Made by a program: the position numbers and the translations under genes
Shown: piece after piece, positions 24,350 through 32,931 of the stretch
How the letters are laid out: each line of letters starts with the position of its first letter
Position numbering within the stretch: the stretch's first letter is position 1
The notes under the pieces: generated by a model
What the model was told of the DNA's origin: nothing
Seen by the model: the letters and a program-made list of their open reading frames with translations, nothing else
The model's database searches: none
Source: Nonomuraea rhodomycinica
Lineage (GTDB): Bacteria; Actinomycetota; Actinomycetes; Streptosporangiales; Streptosporangiaceae
Length of the DNA stretch: 64,000 bases
Direction of reading: 5' to 3'
Assembly (NCBI RefSeq): GCF_013363995.1
Contig: NZ_JABWGO010000005.1
Span: 266,711-330,710 of the forward strand

Positions 24350-25072
24350 ATCTCCACATTCGTACGGTGGCCGCCAAACGAAAAGGGGGATGTCCGGCTC
24401 CCACCACGAGGTCAGGAAAAATCATGACCGAACCGTTACGCTGCTCGGACGCCCGGGGCCGTCCCCGCGGACGACACGCCCGGCGTTGTCGGTTCGGGGT
24501 CTTCGGTCATCCCGCACGTATCTCCTCACGGTCCGCGTCTCCTCACGGTCCGCGTCTCCTCACGGTCCGCGGGTTTCCGGAAGCGTGGGCGCCGCATCGC
24601 CGGACACGCGCGGGATCATCGCGGCGATCACCGAAACACTCGGGCGCGCCCGATCGCGCGGGCGCGCCGTGGGATCCGGCAAGGACTGTCCGTGCTCGCG
24701 CGGCGACACCCGCGCGGCGGCGCGGCGAAGGCGGCAGCGCTCCCCTCCACGATCGCCGTACCTGCTCCGGCGGCTAGACTCGCGCGGCGTGCGGGCCGCC
24801 CCGCCCCCCGCGGGTGACGGTGTCCACCCTTCGGGGGATACTCCACACATGAGGGCGAAATTTCCCAGGTTTTCCCGACTTGTTAAATTGGCCGCCCAAT
24901 GTAACCTTGGCCCTTGATTCGTCCTACCATCGGTGGTCTAGGCCACCACTAGCCGCCCTGCCAGCAGGGACGTCCTGGTTACCGGCCAGTAGAGATGCAC
25001 TTTCTACGGCGAACGACCAGGATGGAAGGCGACCCAGACCAGACATCCGTCATCCTCGGAAGGCGAGACCCA
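24350..25072. other. Long region between DUF1918 and aceE
   Basis: 723 bp with no supported gene. It holds the 17-bp triple repeat (24521-24571), an unusually AT-rich stretch around 24855-24915, and an inverted repeat GGTGG-N6-CCACC at 24932-24947 followed by 125 bp of probable aceE leader. TTGATT at 24914-24919 could be a -35, but no good -10 follows. A control region for aceE is likely by position. Confidence 0.45.
24521..24571. repeat. 17-bp tandem repeat, three copies
   Basis: Three perfect head-to-tail copies of TCTCCTCACGGTCCGCG. They are non-coding. Confidence 0.88.
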
Positions 25073-27820
25073 GTGGCTTCCGGACGCCAGCGTTTCTCGA
25101 TCATCAGCGACGGCCTACCCAGCCAGTTGCCTGATGTCGACCCCAGCGAGACCAACGAGTGGCTCGAGTCCCTCGACAACGTCGTCAAGACCGAGGGCCG
25201 CACGAGGGCCCGTTATCTCATGCTCCGCATGCTGGAGCGCGCCCGCGAGCACCAGGTCGGCGTGCCTGGCCTGCGCAGTACCGACTACATCAACACGATC
25301 CCGCCGGAGCGCGAGCCGTGGTTCCCGGGTGACGAGCACGTCGAGCGCCGCATCCGTGCCTACATCCGCTGGAACGCCGCGATCATGGTGTCCCGCGCCA
25401 ACGCGCGCACCAACGTCGGCGGCCACATCGCCACCTACGCCTCCGCCGCGTCCCTGTACGAGGTGGGCTTCAACCACTTCTTCCGCGGCAAGGACCACGG
25501 CGAGTCCGGCGACCAGGTCTTCTTCCAGGGCCACGCCGCGCCCGGCATCTACGCCCGCGCCTTCCTGGAGGGCCGCCTCAACGAGGCGCAGCTCGACGCG
25601 TTCCGGCAGGAGCTGTCGCACGGCTTCCACGGCCTGCCCTCCTACCCGCACCCGCGCCTGATGCCGGACTTCTGGGAGTTCCCCACGGTGTCGATGGGTC
25701 TGGGCCCGATCGGCGCCATCTACCAGGCGCGGTTCAACCGCTACCTGCTCAACCGGCAGATCAAGGACACCAGCCGCAGCCACGTCTGGGCGTTCCTCGG
25801 CGACGGCGAGATGGACGAGCCCGAGTCGCTCGGCGCCATCGGCGTGGCGGCCCGTGAGGAGCTCGACAACCTCACCTTCGTCATCAACTGCAACCTGCAG
25901 CGCCTCGACGGCCCGGTACGCGGCAACGGCAAGATCATCCAGGAGCTGGAGTCCTACTTCCGCGGCGCCGGCTGGAACGTCATCAAGGTCGTCTGGGGCC
26001 GCGACTGGGACCCGCTGCTGGCCGCCGACGTCGACGGCGTGCTGGTCAACCAGATGAACACCACCCCCGACGGCCAGTTCCAGACCTACTCGGTCGAGTC
26101 GGGCGCCTACATCCGCGAGAACTTCTTCGGCGGCGACCCGCGCCTGCGCAAGATGGTCGAGCACCTGACCGACGACGACATCCGCAAGCTGTCGCGCGGC
26201 GGCCACGACTACCGCAAGGTCTACGCCGCGTTCAAGGCGGCCCGCGAGCACGTCGGCCAGCCGACCGTCATCCTCGCCCAGACCATCAAGGGCTGGACCC
26301 TGGGCAAGGACTTCGAGGCGCGCAACGCCACCCACCAGATGAAGAAGCTCACCAAGGCCGAGCTGAAGGAGTTCCGCGACCGGCTCTACCTGCCGATCCC
26401 GGACTCGGCCCTGGAGGGCGACCTGCCCCCGTACTTCCACCCGGGCGAGAACGACCCCGAGATCGAGTACATGAAGGAGCGCCGCGCGGCGCTGGGCGGC
26501 GTGCTGCCCAAGCGCGTGGTGCGGGCCAAGCCGGTCAAGCTGCCCGGCGACGACGTCTACAAGACGTTCGGCAAGGGCTCGGGCAAGCAGCAGGTGGCCA
26601 CCACCATGGCGTTCGTGCGCCTGCTGAAGGACCTCATGCGCGACAAGGAGATCGGCCACCGGTTCGTGCCGATCATCCCCGACGAGGCGCGCACGTTCGG
26701 TCTCGACGCGATGTTCCCCACGGCGAAGATCTACTCGCCGCACGGCCAGACGTACGAGGCCGTCGACCGCGAGCTGCTGCTGTCGTACAAGGAGGCCGTG
26801 CAGGGCCAGATCCTGCACGAGGGCATCAGCGAGTCGGGCTCGATGGCCTCGACGATCGCCGCCGGCACCTCGTACGCCACGCACGGCGAGCACATGATCC
26901 CGATCTACATCTTCTACTCGATGTTCGGCTGGCAGCGCACCGGCGACCAGATGTGGCAGCTCGGCGACCAGATGGGCCGCGGCTTCCTGCTCGGCGCCAC
27001 GGCCGGCCGCACGACGCTGAACGGCGAGGGCCTGCAGCACGAGGACGGCCACACGCCGCTCATCGCCTCGACCAACCCGGCCGCGGTCTCGTACGACCCG
27101 TCGTGGGCGTTCGAGGTGGCGCACATCGTCAAGGACGGCCTGCGCCGCATGTACGGCGACCAGCCCGAGGACGTCTTCTACTACCTGACCGTCTACAACG
27201 AGCCCTACCTGCAGCCGGCCGAGCCGGCCGGGATCGACGTGGACGGCCTGCTCAAGGGCCTGTACAAGTTCTCCGACGGCCCGCAGACGCAGGGCCCGAA
27301 GGCCAACATCCTCGCCTCCGGCGTGGCGGGCCCGTGGGCCGTGGAGGCGCAGCGGATGCTGGCCGAGGACTGGGGCGTGTCGGCCGACGTCTGGTCGGCC
27401 ACGTCGTGGAGCGAGCTGCGCCGCGACGCGCTCGCCTGCGACGAGCACAACCTGCTCAACCCGGACGCCGAGCCGCGCGTGCCGTACGTGACCCGGGCGC
27501 TGTCGCAGGCGCAGGGGCCGTTCGTGGGCGTCAGCGACTACATGAAGGCCGTGCAGGACCAGATCGCCCAGTGGGTCCCGGGTGACTGGTCGTCGCTGGG
27601 CACCGACGGGTTCGGCCTGTCCGACACCCGCTCGGCGCTGCGCCGCCACTTCCACGTCGACGCGGCGTCGATCACGCTGGCCGTGCTCACGAGCCTGGTC
27701 AAGCGCGGCGAGCTCAACGGCGAGGTGCTGCGCGAGGCGATCGCCCGCTACCACCTCAAGAACGGCGTGACCGAGGCCGGCGGCGCCGAGAGCAACGACA
27801 CGCAGTCGATGGGCGTCTGA
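25073..27820 (+). CDS. aceE: Pyruvate dehydrogenase E1, homodimeric type
   Basis: A 915-aa thiamine-diphosphate enzyme that decarboxylates pyruvate and acetylates the lipoyl E2. The TPP motif begins FLGDGEMDEPES and ends near VINCNLQ. The transketolase-like pyrimidine-binding domain contains EGISESGSMASTIAAGTSYA, and the C-terminal domain is transketolase-like. The length fits homodimeric AceE rather than alpha/beta E1. The GTG at 25073 (MASGRQRFSII) is preferred to an upstream ATG at 24995, because homologues start here and GGAAGGCGAG precedes it. It supplies acetyl-CoA to the nearby fatty acid genes. Confidence 0.95.
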   Translation: MASGRQRFSIISDGLPSQLPDVDPSETNEWLESLDNVVKTEGRTRARYLMLRMLERAREHQVGVPGLRSTDYINTIPPEREPWFPGDEHVERRIRAYIRWNAAIMVSRANARTNVGGHIATYASAASLYEVGFNHFFRGKDHGESGDQVFFQGHAAPGIYARAFLEGRLNEAQLDAFRQELSHGFHGLPSYPHPRLMPDFWEFPTVSMGLGPIGAIYQARFNRYLLNRQIKDTSRSHVWAFLGDGEMDEPESLGAIGVAAREELDNLTFVINCNLQRLDGPVRGNGKIIQELESYFRGAGWNVIKVVWGRDWDPLLAADVDGVLVNQMNTTPDGQFQTYSVESGAYIRENFFGGDPRLRKMVEHLTDDDIRKLSRGGHDYRKVYAAFKAAREHVGQPTVILAQTIKGWTLGKDFEARNATHQMKKLTKAELKEFRDRLYLPIPDSALEGDLPPYFHPGENDPEIEYMKERRAALGGVLPKRVVRAKPVKLPGDDVYKTFGKGSGKQQVATTMAFVRLLKDLMRDKEIGHRFVPIIPDEARTFGLDAMFPTAKIYSPHGQTYEAVDRELLLSYKEAVQGQILHEGISESGSMASTIAAGTSYATHGEHMIPIYIFYSMFGWQRTGDQMWQLGDQMGRGFLLGATAGRTTLNGEGLQHEDGHTPLIASTNPAAVSYDPSWAFEVAHIVKDGLRRMYGDQPEDVFYYLTVYNEPYLQPAEPAGIDVDGLLKGLYKFSDGPQTQGPKANILASGVAGPWAVEAQRMLAEDWGVSADVWSATSWSELRRDALACDEHNLLNPDAEPRVPYVTRALSQAQGPFVGVSDYMKAVQDQIAQWVPGDWSSLGTDGFGLSDTRSALRRHFHVDAASITLAVLTSLVKRGELNGEVLREAIARYHLKNGVTEAGGAESNDTQSMGV

Positions 27821-27844
27821 CCCGGCGCGCACGACCACGACAGG

Positions 27845-27889
27845 CGGTGTGAGGCGACGCGTTCCCGACGGGCGCGGCGCCTCACACCG
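27845..27889 (+). terminator. Terminator hairpin after aceE
   Basis: A perfect 12-bp stem (CGGTGTGAGGCG / CGCCTCACACCG) with a GC-rich 21-nt loop, 24 bp after the stop. No U-tract. Confidence 0.7.
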
Positions 27890-27952
27890 TTCCTGGTGGA
27901 GTCTCACGTATTGTGGGCACTACTTCCCCCTGAGAGTCGAGGGGGAGCTTTC

Positions 27953-29449
27953 ATGCGTCATGTCCTGGCCGTGACCGCCGCGCTGGCCGTGTCCGCCACC
28001 GCCTGCGCGGGCACGGCGAAACCCGACACCGATCCCAAGGGCGCCGTACCGCCCATCGTGTGGGGGCCGTGCACGGACATCAAACGGCCGGGCGGCCAGA
28101 CCCCGGCGCAGCAGGACTCCTCCGTCAGGTGCGCCAAGCTCGCCGTGCCGCTCGACTACAACAACCCCGGCGGCGACACGATCCAGCTCGCGCTCATCAA
28201 GATCGCGGCCACCGGCAAGCACCGCCTCGGCTCGCTCGTGTTCAACTTCGGCGGTCCCGGCGGATCCGGCGTGGACACCCTCGACCAGGCCGCCAAGCAG
28301 TTCGAGTCGCTGCGCGGCCGCTACGACCTCGTCAGCTTCGACCCCCGCGGCGTCGAGCGCAGCGCGGGCGTGCGCTGCGGCTCCGACGCCGACATGGACC
28401 GCTGGGTGTCGCTCAACACGCTGCCGCTCACCGAGCAGACCCGCCTGGCCGGGCAGGCCGCCAACAAGGAGTTCGCCCGGCTCTGCCAGCGCGACGCCGG
28501 CCGGGTCCTGCCGTACGTGGGCACCGTGAACGCCGCCCGCGACATGGACCGGCTGCGGGTCGCGCTCAAGGACCCCAAGCTCAACTACTTCGGCATGTCG
28601 TACGGCACGCAGCTCGGCGCCGTGTACGCCACCCTGTTCCCGAAGAACGTCGGCCGGATGGTGCTCGACGCCCCGCTCGACCCGTCGATCACGTTCTCGG
28701 AGCGCACGATCGCGCAGACGCGCGGCTTCCAGCGGGAGTACGAGACCTTCCTGAAGGACTGCGTGAAGGAGGGCTGCGACTTCGGCAAGTCGGTCAAGGC
28801 CGCCAACGCCAACGTCGACCAGCTCATGAACCGCCTCGTCACCCGGCCGCTCACCGTGGACGGCCGGCAGCTCACCCAGGGCCTGGCCTCCACGGGCGTG
28901 GCCGCCGCCCTGTACTCGGAGCTGTCGTGGCCGTTCCTGGAGAAGGCGATCGCCGCGGCGATCAAGGGACGGGGCGAGGCGCTGATGTTCCTGGCCGACT
29001 CCTACACCGGGCGTGACCAGCGTGGTCACTACAGCACCCAGATGTCCAGCTTCCCGGCCATCACCTGCGTGGACTCCGCCGAGCGGCCCGACGACGCGCA
29101 GCTGCGCCGCACGTGGGAGCGCTCGACCGGGATCTCGCCGCTGTTCGGCGGCGAGGGCTCGGGCGGGCTGTGCCGGTTCTGGCCGGTGCCGGGCAGCGAC
29201 CAGGCGCGGCGCGTGAACGCCGCCGGGTCTGGTCCGATCCTCGTGGTGGGCGGCAAGGGCGACCCGGCCACGCCGTACCAGTGGGCGCCGCGCCTGACCA
29301 AGGAGCTGGGGACCGCGCGGCTGCTGACGTACGAGGGCGAGGGGCACGGCGCGTACACGTCGGGCAACCGCTGCATCCAGCGCCGGATCGACGCCTACCT
29401 GCTCAGCGGCAAGCTCCCGGCCCGGGGCTCCGTCTGCGAGGCGACCTGA
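27953..29449 (+). CDS. Secreted alpha/beta-hydrolase peptidase (tripeptidyl aminopeptidase-like lipoprotein)
   Basis: A 498-aa exported enzyme. The N-terminus is a signal peptide (MRHVLAVTAALAVSATACAG) with a lipobox-like cysteine at 18. The family fingerprint is FNFGGPGGSGVDTL, the nucleophile serine sits in YFGMSYGTQLGAVYA, the acid in GGKGDPATPYQWA, and the histidine in YEGEGHGAYTSGNRC; the last two lie in the C-terminal TAP-like domain. It resembles Streptomyces SlpD/SlpE-type tripeptidyl aminopeptidases that trim peptides outside the cell. The ATG at 27953 has GGGGGAG upstream. Confidence 0.87.
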   Translation: MRHVLAVTAALAVSATACAGTAKPDTDPKGAVPPIVWGPCTDIKRPGGQTPAQQDSSVRCAKLAVPLDYNNPGGDTIQLALIKIAATGKHRLGSLVFNFGGPGGSGVDTLDQAAKQFESLRGRYDLVSFDPRGVERSAGVRCGSDADMDRWVSLNTLPLTEQTRLAGQAANKEFARLCQRDAGRVLPYVGTVNAARDMDRLRVALKDPKLNYFGMSYGTQLGAVYATLFPKNVGRMVLDAPLDPSITFSERTIAQTRGFQREYETFLKDCVKEGCDFGKSVKAANANVDQLMNRLVTRPLTVDGRQLTQGLASTGVAAALYSELSWPFLEKAIAAAIKGRGEALMFLADSYTGRDQRGHYSTQMSSFPAITCVDSAERPDDAQLRRTWERSTGISPLFGGEGSGGLCRFWPVPGSDQARRVNAAGSGPILVVGGKGDPATPYQWAPRLTKELGTARLLTYEGEGHGAYTSGNRCIQRRIDAYLLSGKLPARGSVCEAT

Positions 29450-29462
29450 GCGGCCCCCCGTC

Positions 29463-29468
29463 TAGGCT
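29463..29468 (+). promoter_or_regulatory. Putative -10 of leaderless transcript
   Basis: TAGGCT lies seven bases before the GTG at 29476; the bases between are CGGGACC, almost the same as before the pat gene. Confidence 0.55.
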
Positions 29469-29475
29469 CGGGACC

Positions 29476-30240
29476 GTGACCGACTATCCCACGCTGATCG
29501 AGGGTGAGGCGGCCCGGCTCGTCGAGCTGGCGAGCGGCGCCGACCCCGGCACGCCGGTGCCCGCCTGTCCCGGATGGACCGTCGCCGACCTGATCACCCA
29601 CGTCGGCACCACGCACCGGTGGGTGACCCACATCCTGCGCGACCGGGTCCAGGAACGGATCTGGTCGCGGCAGGTGCCCAACGGCCTGCCCGAGGGCGCG
29701 AGCGGCGACCCGGCCTGGCTGGCGCGGGGCGCCGCCGAGCTGCTGGACACGCTGCGGGCCACCGACCCGGCCACGCGGGTGTGGTCGTGGGGCGGCGACC
29801 AGTCGGCGGCGTACTGGGCGCGGCGGATGACGTTCGAGCTGCTGGTCCACCGGATCGACGCCGAGCTCGCCCTGGGCGTCGAGCCGTCGGTGCCCGTGGC
29901 GGCGGCGCTGGACGGCGTCGAGGAGCTCCTCGGCAACCTGCCGCACGCCGCCTGGATCACCCGCCGCCTGGCCGGGCTCGGCGCGGAGGGCGCCACGATC
30001 CACCTGCACGCCACCGACCCGCCGGCGGGCTCGCCGGAGGGCACGGGCGAGTGGACCGTCACCCAGGGCCCCGAGGGCGTGATCACCTGGACGCGCGGCC
30101 ACGCCAAGGCCGACGCGGCCGTCCGCGGCACCGCGCGTGACCTGCTGCTCATGCTGTACGGCAGGCGCTTCGCCCCCGCGCTGACCGTCTTCGGCGACCG
30201 CCCCTTCCTGGACCGCTGGCTCGCCGCGGCCGCCTTCTGA
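29476..30240 (+). CDS. Maleylpyruvate isomerase-family / TIGR03083-type DinB-like protein
   Basis: A 254-aa protein with an N-terminal DinB-like four-helix domain: VPACPGWTVADLITHVGTTH, where the PGW and the histidine contribute to the metal site, and RRMTFELLVHRIDAELALG with the second histidine. The C-terminal part is a small sterol-carrier-like domain (DLLLMLYGRRF). This superfamily includes mycothiol-dependent enzymes; the actual substrate is unknown. The GTG start is served by a leaderless-type promoter. Confidence 0.82.
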   Translation: MTDYPTLIEGEAARLVELASGADPGTPVPACPGWTVADLITHVGTTHRWVTHILRDRVQERIWSRQVPNGLPEGASGDPAWLARGAAELLDTLRATDPATRVWSWGGDQSAAYWARRMTFELLVHRIDAELALGVEPSVPVAAALDGVEELLGNLPHAAWITRRLAGLGAEGATIHLHATDPPAGSPEGTGEWTVTQGPEGVITWTRGHAKADAAVRGTARDLLLMLYGRRFAPALTVFGDRPFLDRWLAAAAF

Positions 30241-30517
30241 CCGCATCCTTGAGTGAGGCGAACAGGGCCCTGGACGCGCCGCCGCTCGGCGGTCGGCGGC
30301 GAGTCCAGGGACGGGGGCCGCGCGGCGCATGGACCGCGCGGCCCGTCACGAGCCGGGGCGAGTGGGGGCCGGCGGGGAAGGCGCCGGCGGCGGCTCGCCG
30401 CGGCTCATGACTCAGGTGGGAGACCCTGGCTCATGACCCGCACTCCGTTATCGAACACAATGACGATCCCACGGTGAGACGACAGCCCTATGTCGGTGTT
30501 TCCGCCGGATTTTCGAG
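30241..30517. other. Spacer between convergent genes
   Basis: Apart from the strong hairpin at 30268-30310, it holds no gene or signal that I can support. Confidence 0.5.
30268..30310. terminator. Bidirectional terminator hairpin
   Basis: Outer stem CCCTGGAC / GTCCAGGG (8 bp) encloses a second stem GCCGCCG / CGGCGGC. It lies 27 bp after the TIGR03083 gene and on the 3' side of the convergent WYL gene. No U-tract. Confidence 0.7.
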
Positions 30518-31249
30518 CTACTGATCGAGAACCGTGCCGTGCAGCGCCATCTCCGGAAGGTCGGGCGTGAAGCCCTCCAGCGGCCGGTCGGGGCAGCGCT
30601 CCCCCGTGACGCCGGCCGAGGCGATGCGGTCGAGCCGGAAGACCCGCACGTCGTCGCGTAACCGGCACCATCCGACGAGGTACCAGTAACCGCCACGCCC
30701 GCCCAGGAACACGCCGGGCTCCACGTCGCGCGAGGTCAGCGCACCCTTGGCGTCGGCGTACTCCAGCCGCAGCACGCGGCGGCGCAGCAGCGCCTCCTCG
30801 ATCGCCCGTGAGACGCCCGCGGCGCCGAGCAGCCGGGCGCCCGTGCCGTCGTCGCCGGGGTCGGCCACGACGCGCACCCGGCGGGCCAGCTCGCGCGCCA
30901 GCTCGCCCTCGCGGCCGGGCATCGCGGCCACGACCTTGCGCAGCGCGCTGCGCGCCTGCCGCCCGAACGGCTGGTCGCCCGACCTGCTGAGGGCCAGGGC
31001 GATGGCCACCGCCTCGGCCGGGGTGAAGTTGAGCGGGGGCAGCGACATCGCCTTGTCGAGCGCGTAGCCGCCCCTGCGGCCCGGCTCGGCGTGGATGGGC
31101 ACCCCGGACTCCTGGAGCGCGATGATGTCGCGCTCGATCGTGCGGACGCTCACCTCGAACCGGCGGGCGAGCTCGCGCGCCGAGCGGCAGCGTGGGGAGA
31201 TCGCGCGCAGGTCCTCGACGAGCGCGTACAGCCGGTCGGTACGGTTCAC
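30518..31249 (-). CDS. WYL-domain transcriptional regulator
   Basis: A 243-aa regulator with an N-terminal winged helix (SARELARRFEVSVRTIERDI, then SGVPIHAEPGRRGGYAL) and a C-terminal WYL domain (LRLEYADAKGALTSRDVEPG, YWYLVGWCRLRDDVRVFRLD). WYL domains bind ligands or nucleic acid fragments. The start is placed at GTG 31249 rather than 31279, because TAGCGT lies seven bases upstream and the homologous part starts with NRTDRLYALVEDLR. The target is unknown. Confidence 0.85.
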   Translation of the reverse strand: MNRTDRLYALVEDLRAISPRCRSARELARRFEVSVRTIERDIIALQESGVPIHAEPGRRGGYALDKAMSLPPLNFTPAEAVAIALALSRSGDQPFGRQARSALRKVVAAMPGREGELARELARRVRVVADPGDDGTGARLLGAAGVSRAIEEALLRRRVLRLEYADAKGALTSRDVEPGVFLGGRGGYWYLVGWCRLRDDVRVFRLDRIASAGVTGERCPDRPLEGFTPDLPEMALHGTVLDQ

Positions 31250-31256
31250 GACCGCG

Positions 31257-31262
31257 ACGCTA
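31257..31262 (-). promoter_or_regulatory. Putative -10 of leaderless WYL regulator transcript
   Basis: TAGCGT lies seven bases before the GTG at 31249. Confidence 0.5.
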
Positions 31263-31393
31263 CGCGCCGCCACCGACAATCACGCGTCCCGCGGCGCCCC
31301 GGCCACGGTCCCCTCACCTCCGCGCCAGCAGGGTCTCCCGCGCCGGTCACGCGTCATGACCCCTCGCAGCGCCGCCGCGTCCGGCCCGGGCGG

Positions 31394-32422
31394 TCACGAA
31401 CCCCGGCGCGTCCAGGACAGCAGCTCCTCCACCGGCCAGGTGTTCACGATCCTGGCGGCCTCGATCCCGCACCGGGCCGCCCGCTCGCACCCGAACCGCT
31501 GCCAGTCGAGCTGCCCCGGCGCGTGCGCGTCGGAGTCGATCGCGAAGTCGCACCCCGTCTCGTGCGCGAGCAGCATCAGCCGCTTGGGCGGGTCGAGCCG
31601 GTCCGGCCGCGAGTTGATCTCCACGGCCACCCCGAACCGGCGGCACGCCTCGAAGACGACCTCGGCGTCGAACTCCGACTCCGGCCGCACCCCGCCGCGC
31701 CGCCCGCCGCCGCGCACGACGCGTCCCGTGCAGTGGCCGAGCACGTCCACGTGCGGGTTCGCCACGGCGGCGACCATGCGGCGGGTCATCTCGTGGCGGT
31801 TCATGCGCAGCTTGGAGTGGACGCTGGCGACGACCACGTCGAGGCGCTCCAGCAGCTCGGGCTCCTGGTCGAGGGTGCCGTCGAGGTTGACGTCCACCTC
31901 GATGCCGGTGAGGATCCGGAACGGCGCCAGCCGCTCGTTGAGCCGTTCGACCTGGTCGAGCTGGCGGCGCAGCCGGGCGGGCGACAGGCCGTTGGCGATC
32001 GTCAGCCGGGGCGAGTGGTCGGTCAGCGCCCAGTACTCGTGGCCGAGCGCGCGGGCGGTCGCGGCCATCTCCTCGATCGGCGACCCGCCGTCCGACCACT
32101 CGGAGTGGCTGTGCAGGTCGCCCTTGAGCGCCGCGCGCAGCGCCGCCGTCTCGTCGTCCAGGTCCGTGCCCTCGGTGGCGCGCAGCCTGCGCAGGTACGC
32201 GGGGACCTCGCCGTCCAGCGCCTCGGTGATGGCCAGGGCGGTGACCTTGCCGATGCCGGGCAGGTCCGCGAGGCCGCCCGCGCCGGCCAGCCGTACGAGC
32301 TCGGCGTGAGGGGTCGACTCGGCCACGGCGGCGGCGCGGCGGAAGGCACGCACGCGGTAGGTGGGCTCGCCGGCCCGTTCCAGCAGGAAAGCGATCTCAC
32401 GCAGGGCTTCGACCGGTGTCAT
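31394..32422 (-). CDS. PHP-domain phosphoesterase (PolX-like, without polymerase domain)
   Basis: A 342-aa protein. Residues 1-95 form a helix-hairpin-helix region as in PolX/pol-beta 8-kDa domains (ALREIAFLLERAGEPTYRVR, then LADLPGIGKVTALAI). Residues 100-340 are a PHP metal-dependent phosphoesterase: GDLHSHSEWSDGGSPIEEM, HVDVLGHCTGRV, VAVEINSRPDRLDPP and AIDSDAHAPGQL carry the metal ligands. The nucleotidyltransferase part of PolX is absent. It may process DNA ends or a small phosphate. The ATG at 32422 has AGGAGTT upstream. Confidence 0.86.
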   Translation of the reverse strand: MTPVEALREIAFLLERAGEPTYRVRAFRRAAAVAESTPHAELVRLAGAGGLADLPGIGKVTALAITEALDGEVPAYLRRLRATEGTDLDDETAALRAALKGDLHSHSEWSDGGSPIEEMAATARALGHEYWALTDHSPRLTIANGLSPARLRRQLDQVERLNERLAPFRILTGIEVDVNLDGTLDQEPELLERLDVVVASVHSKLRMNRHEMTRRMVAAVANPHVDVLGHCTGRVVRGGGRRGGVRPESEFDAEVVFEACRRFGVAVEINSRPDRLDPPKRLMLLAHETGCDFAIDSDAHAPGQLDWQRFGCERAARCGIEAARIVNTWPVEELLSWTRRGS

Positions 32423-32517
32423 GGGGAACTCCTACCCCCGCGCGGTTCGTCACCTAATCGACATTGATGCCGCGGGTGGCCCCCGATAGGCTGATCGGCC
32501 AACGAAAGCAGGAGCTC

Positions 32518-32928
32518 ATGGGACAACCGCGACCACCGCAGCAGCACCAACCGCCCCAGCGGTCCATGGCGTCCAAAGTGGTCACGTTGTCCGTCATCGG
32601 CATCGTCTCGGTCATGATCGTCGCCTACTGCGCCGCCCAGGACGACGACGACGTCACCGCCGACTGCGTCGACATGAGCCAGCAGCTGCCCGACGGCACG
32701 TACGAGGTCGTCGACGACGACTACTGCGACGACGATGACGACGGCACCGTCCACTACTACAGCGGCGGCTCCCGCTCGGCCTACCACTGGTACTACGGCG
32801 GCACCCGGGTCGGCACCCGCGTGCGCGGGGGCACCTCCTACCGCCCCTCCGACGTGACGATCTCCTCCCGCAGCGGCAAGTCGATCCAGCGGGGCGGCTT
32901 CGGCGGCCGTTCCAGCAGCGGGAGCTGA
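32518..32928 (+). CDS. Small membrane-anchored acidic protein (DUF1190/YgiB-like)
   Basis: A 136-aa protein: Pro/Gln-rich cytosolic start, one transmembrane helix (about residues 18-40, VVTLSVIGIVSVMIVAYCAA), an Asp-rich segment with two cysteines (DCVDMSQQL, VDDDYCDDDDDG), then a Tyr/Gly-rich region and a Ser/Arg tail. It is the first gene of a three-gene operon whose other members match E. coli yjfC/ygiC and yjfL; in that context the third partner is DUF1190 (YjfM/YgiB). The homology is suggested by context and composition, not proven. The ATG has AGGAG upstream. Confidence 0.72.
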   Translation: MGQPRPPQQHQPPQRSMASKVVTLSVIGIVSVMIVAYCAAQDDDDVTADCVDMSQQLPDGTYEVVDDDYCDDDDDGTVHYYSGGSRSAYHWYYGGTRVGTRVRGGTSYRPSDVTISSRSGKSIQRGGFGGRSSSGS

Positions 32929-32931
32929 CGC

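Noticed and set aside
24849..24917. 22-codon leader peptide before aceE
   Set aside because: There is no ribosome site and no run of regulatory codons or attenuator hairpin.
24995..25072. Longer aceE starting at ATG 24995
   Set aside because: The extra 26 residues are unlike known AceE N-termini. GTG 25073 has a good ribosome site and gives the standard MASGRQRF start.
25115..27907. 930-codon open frame opposite aceE, and similar frames opposite fabF/accD (38006-40846), parC (56718-59501) and the GH3 gene (59888-62953)
   Set aside because: They are mirror frames caused by high GC at third positions. Their products are Arg/Gly/Val/His-rich with no motifs, while the opposite strand carries complete known enzymes.
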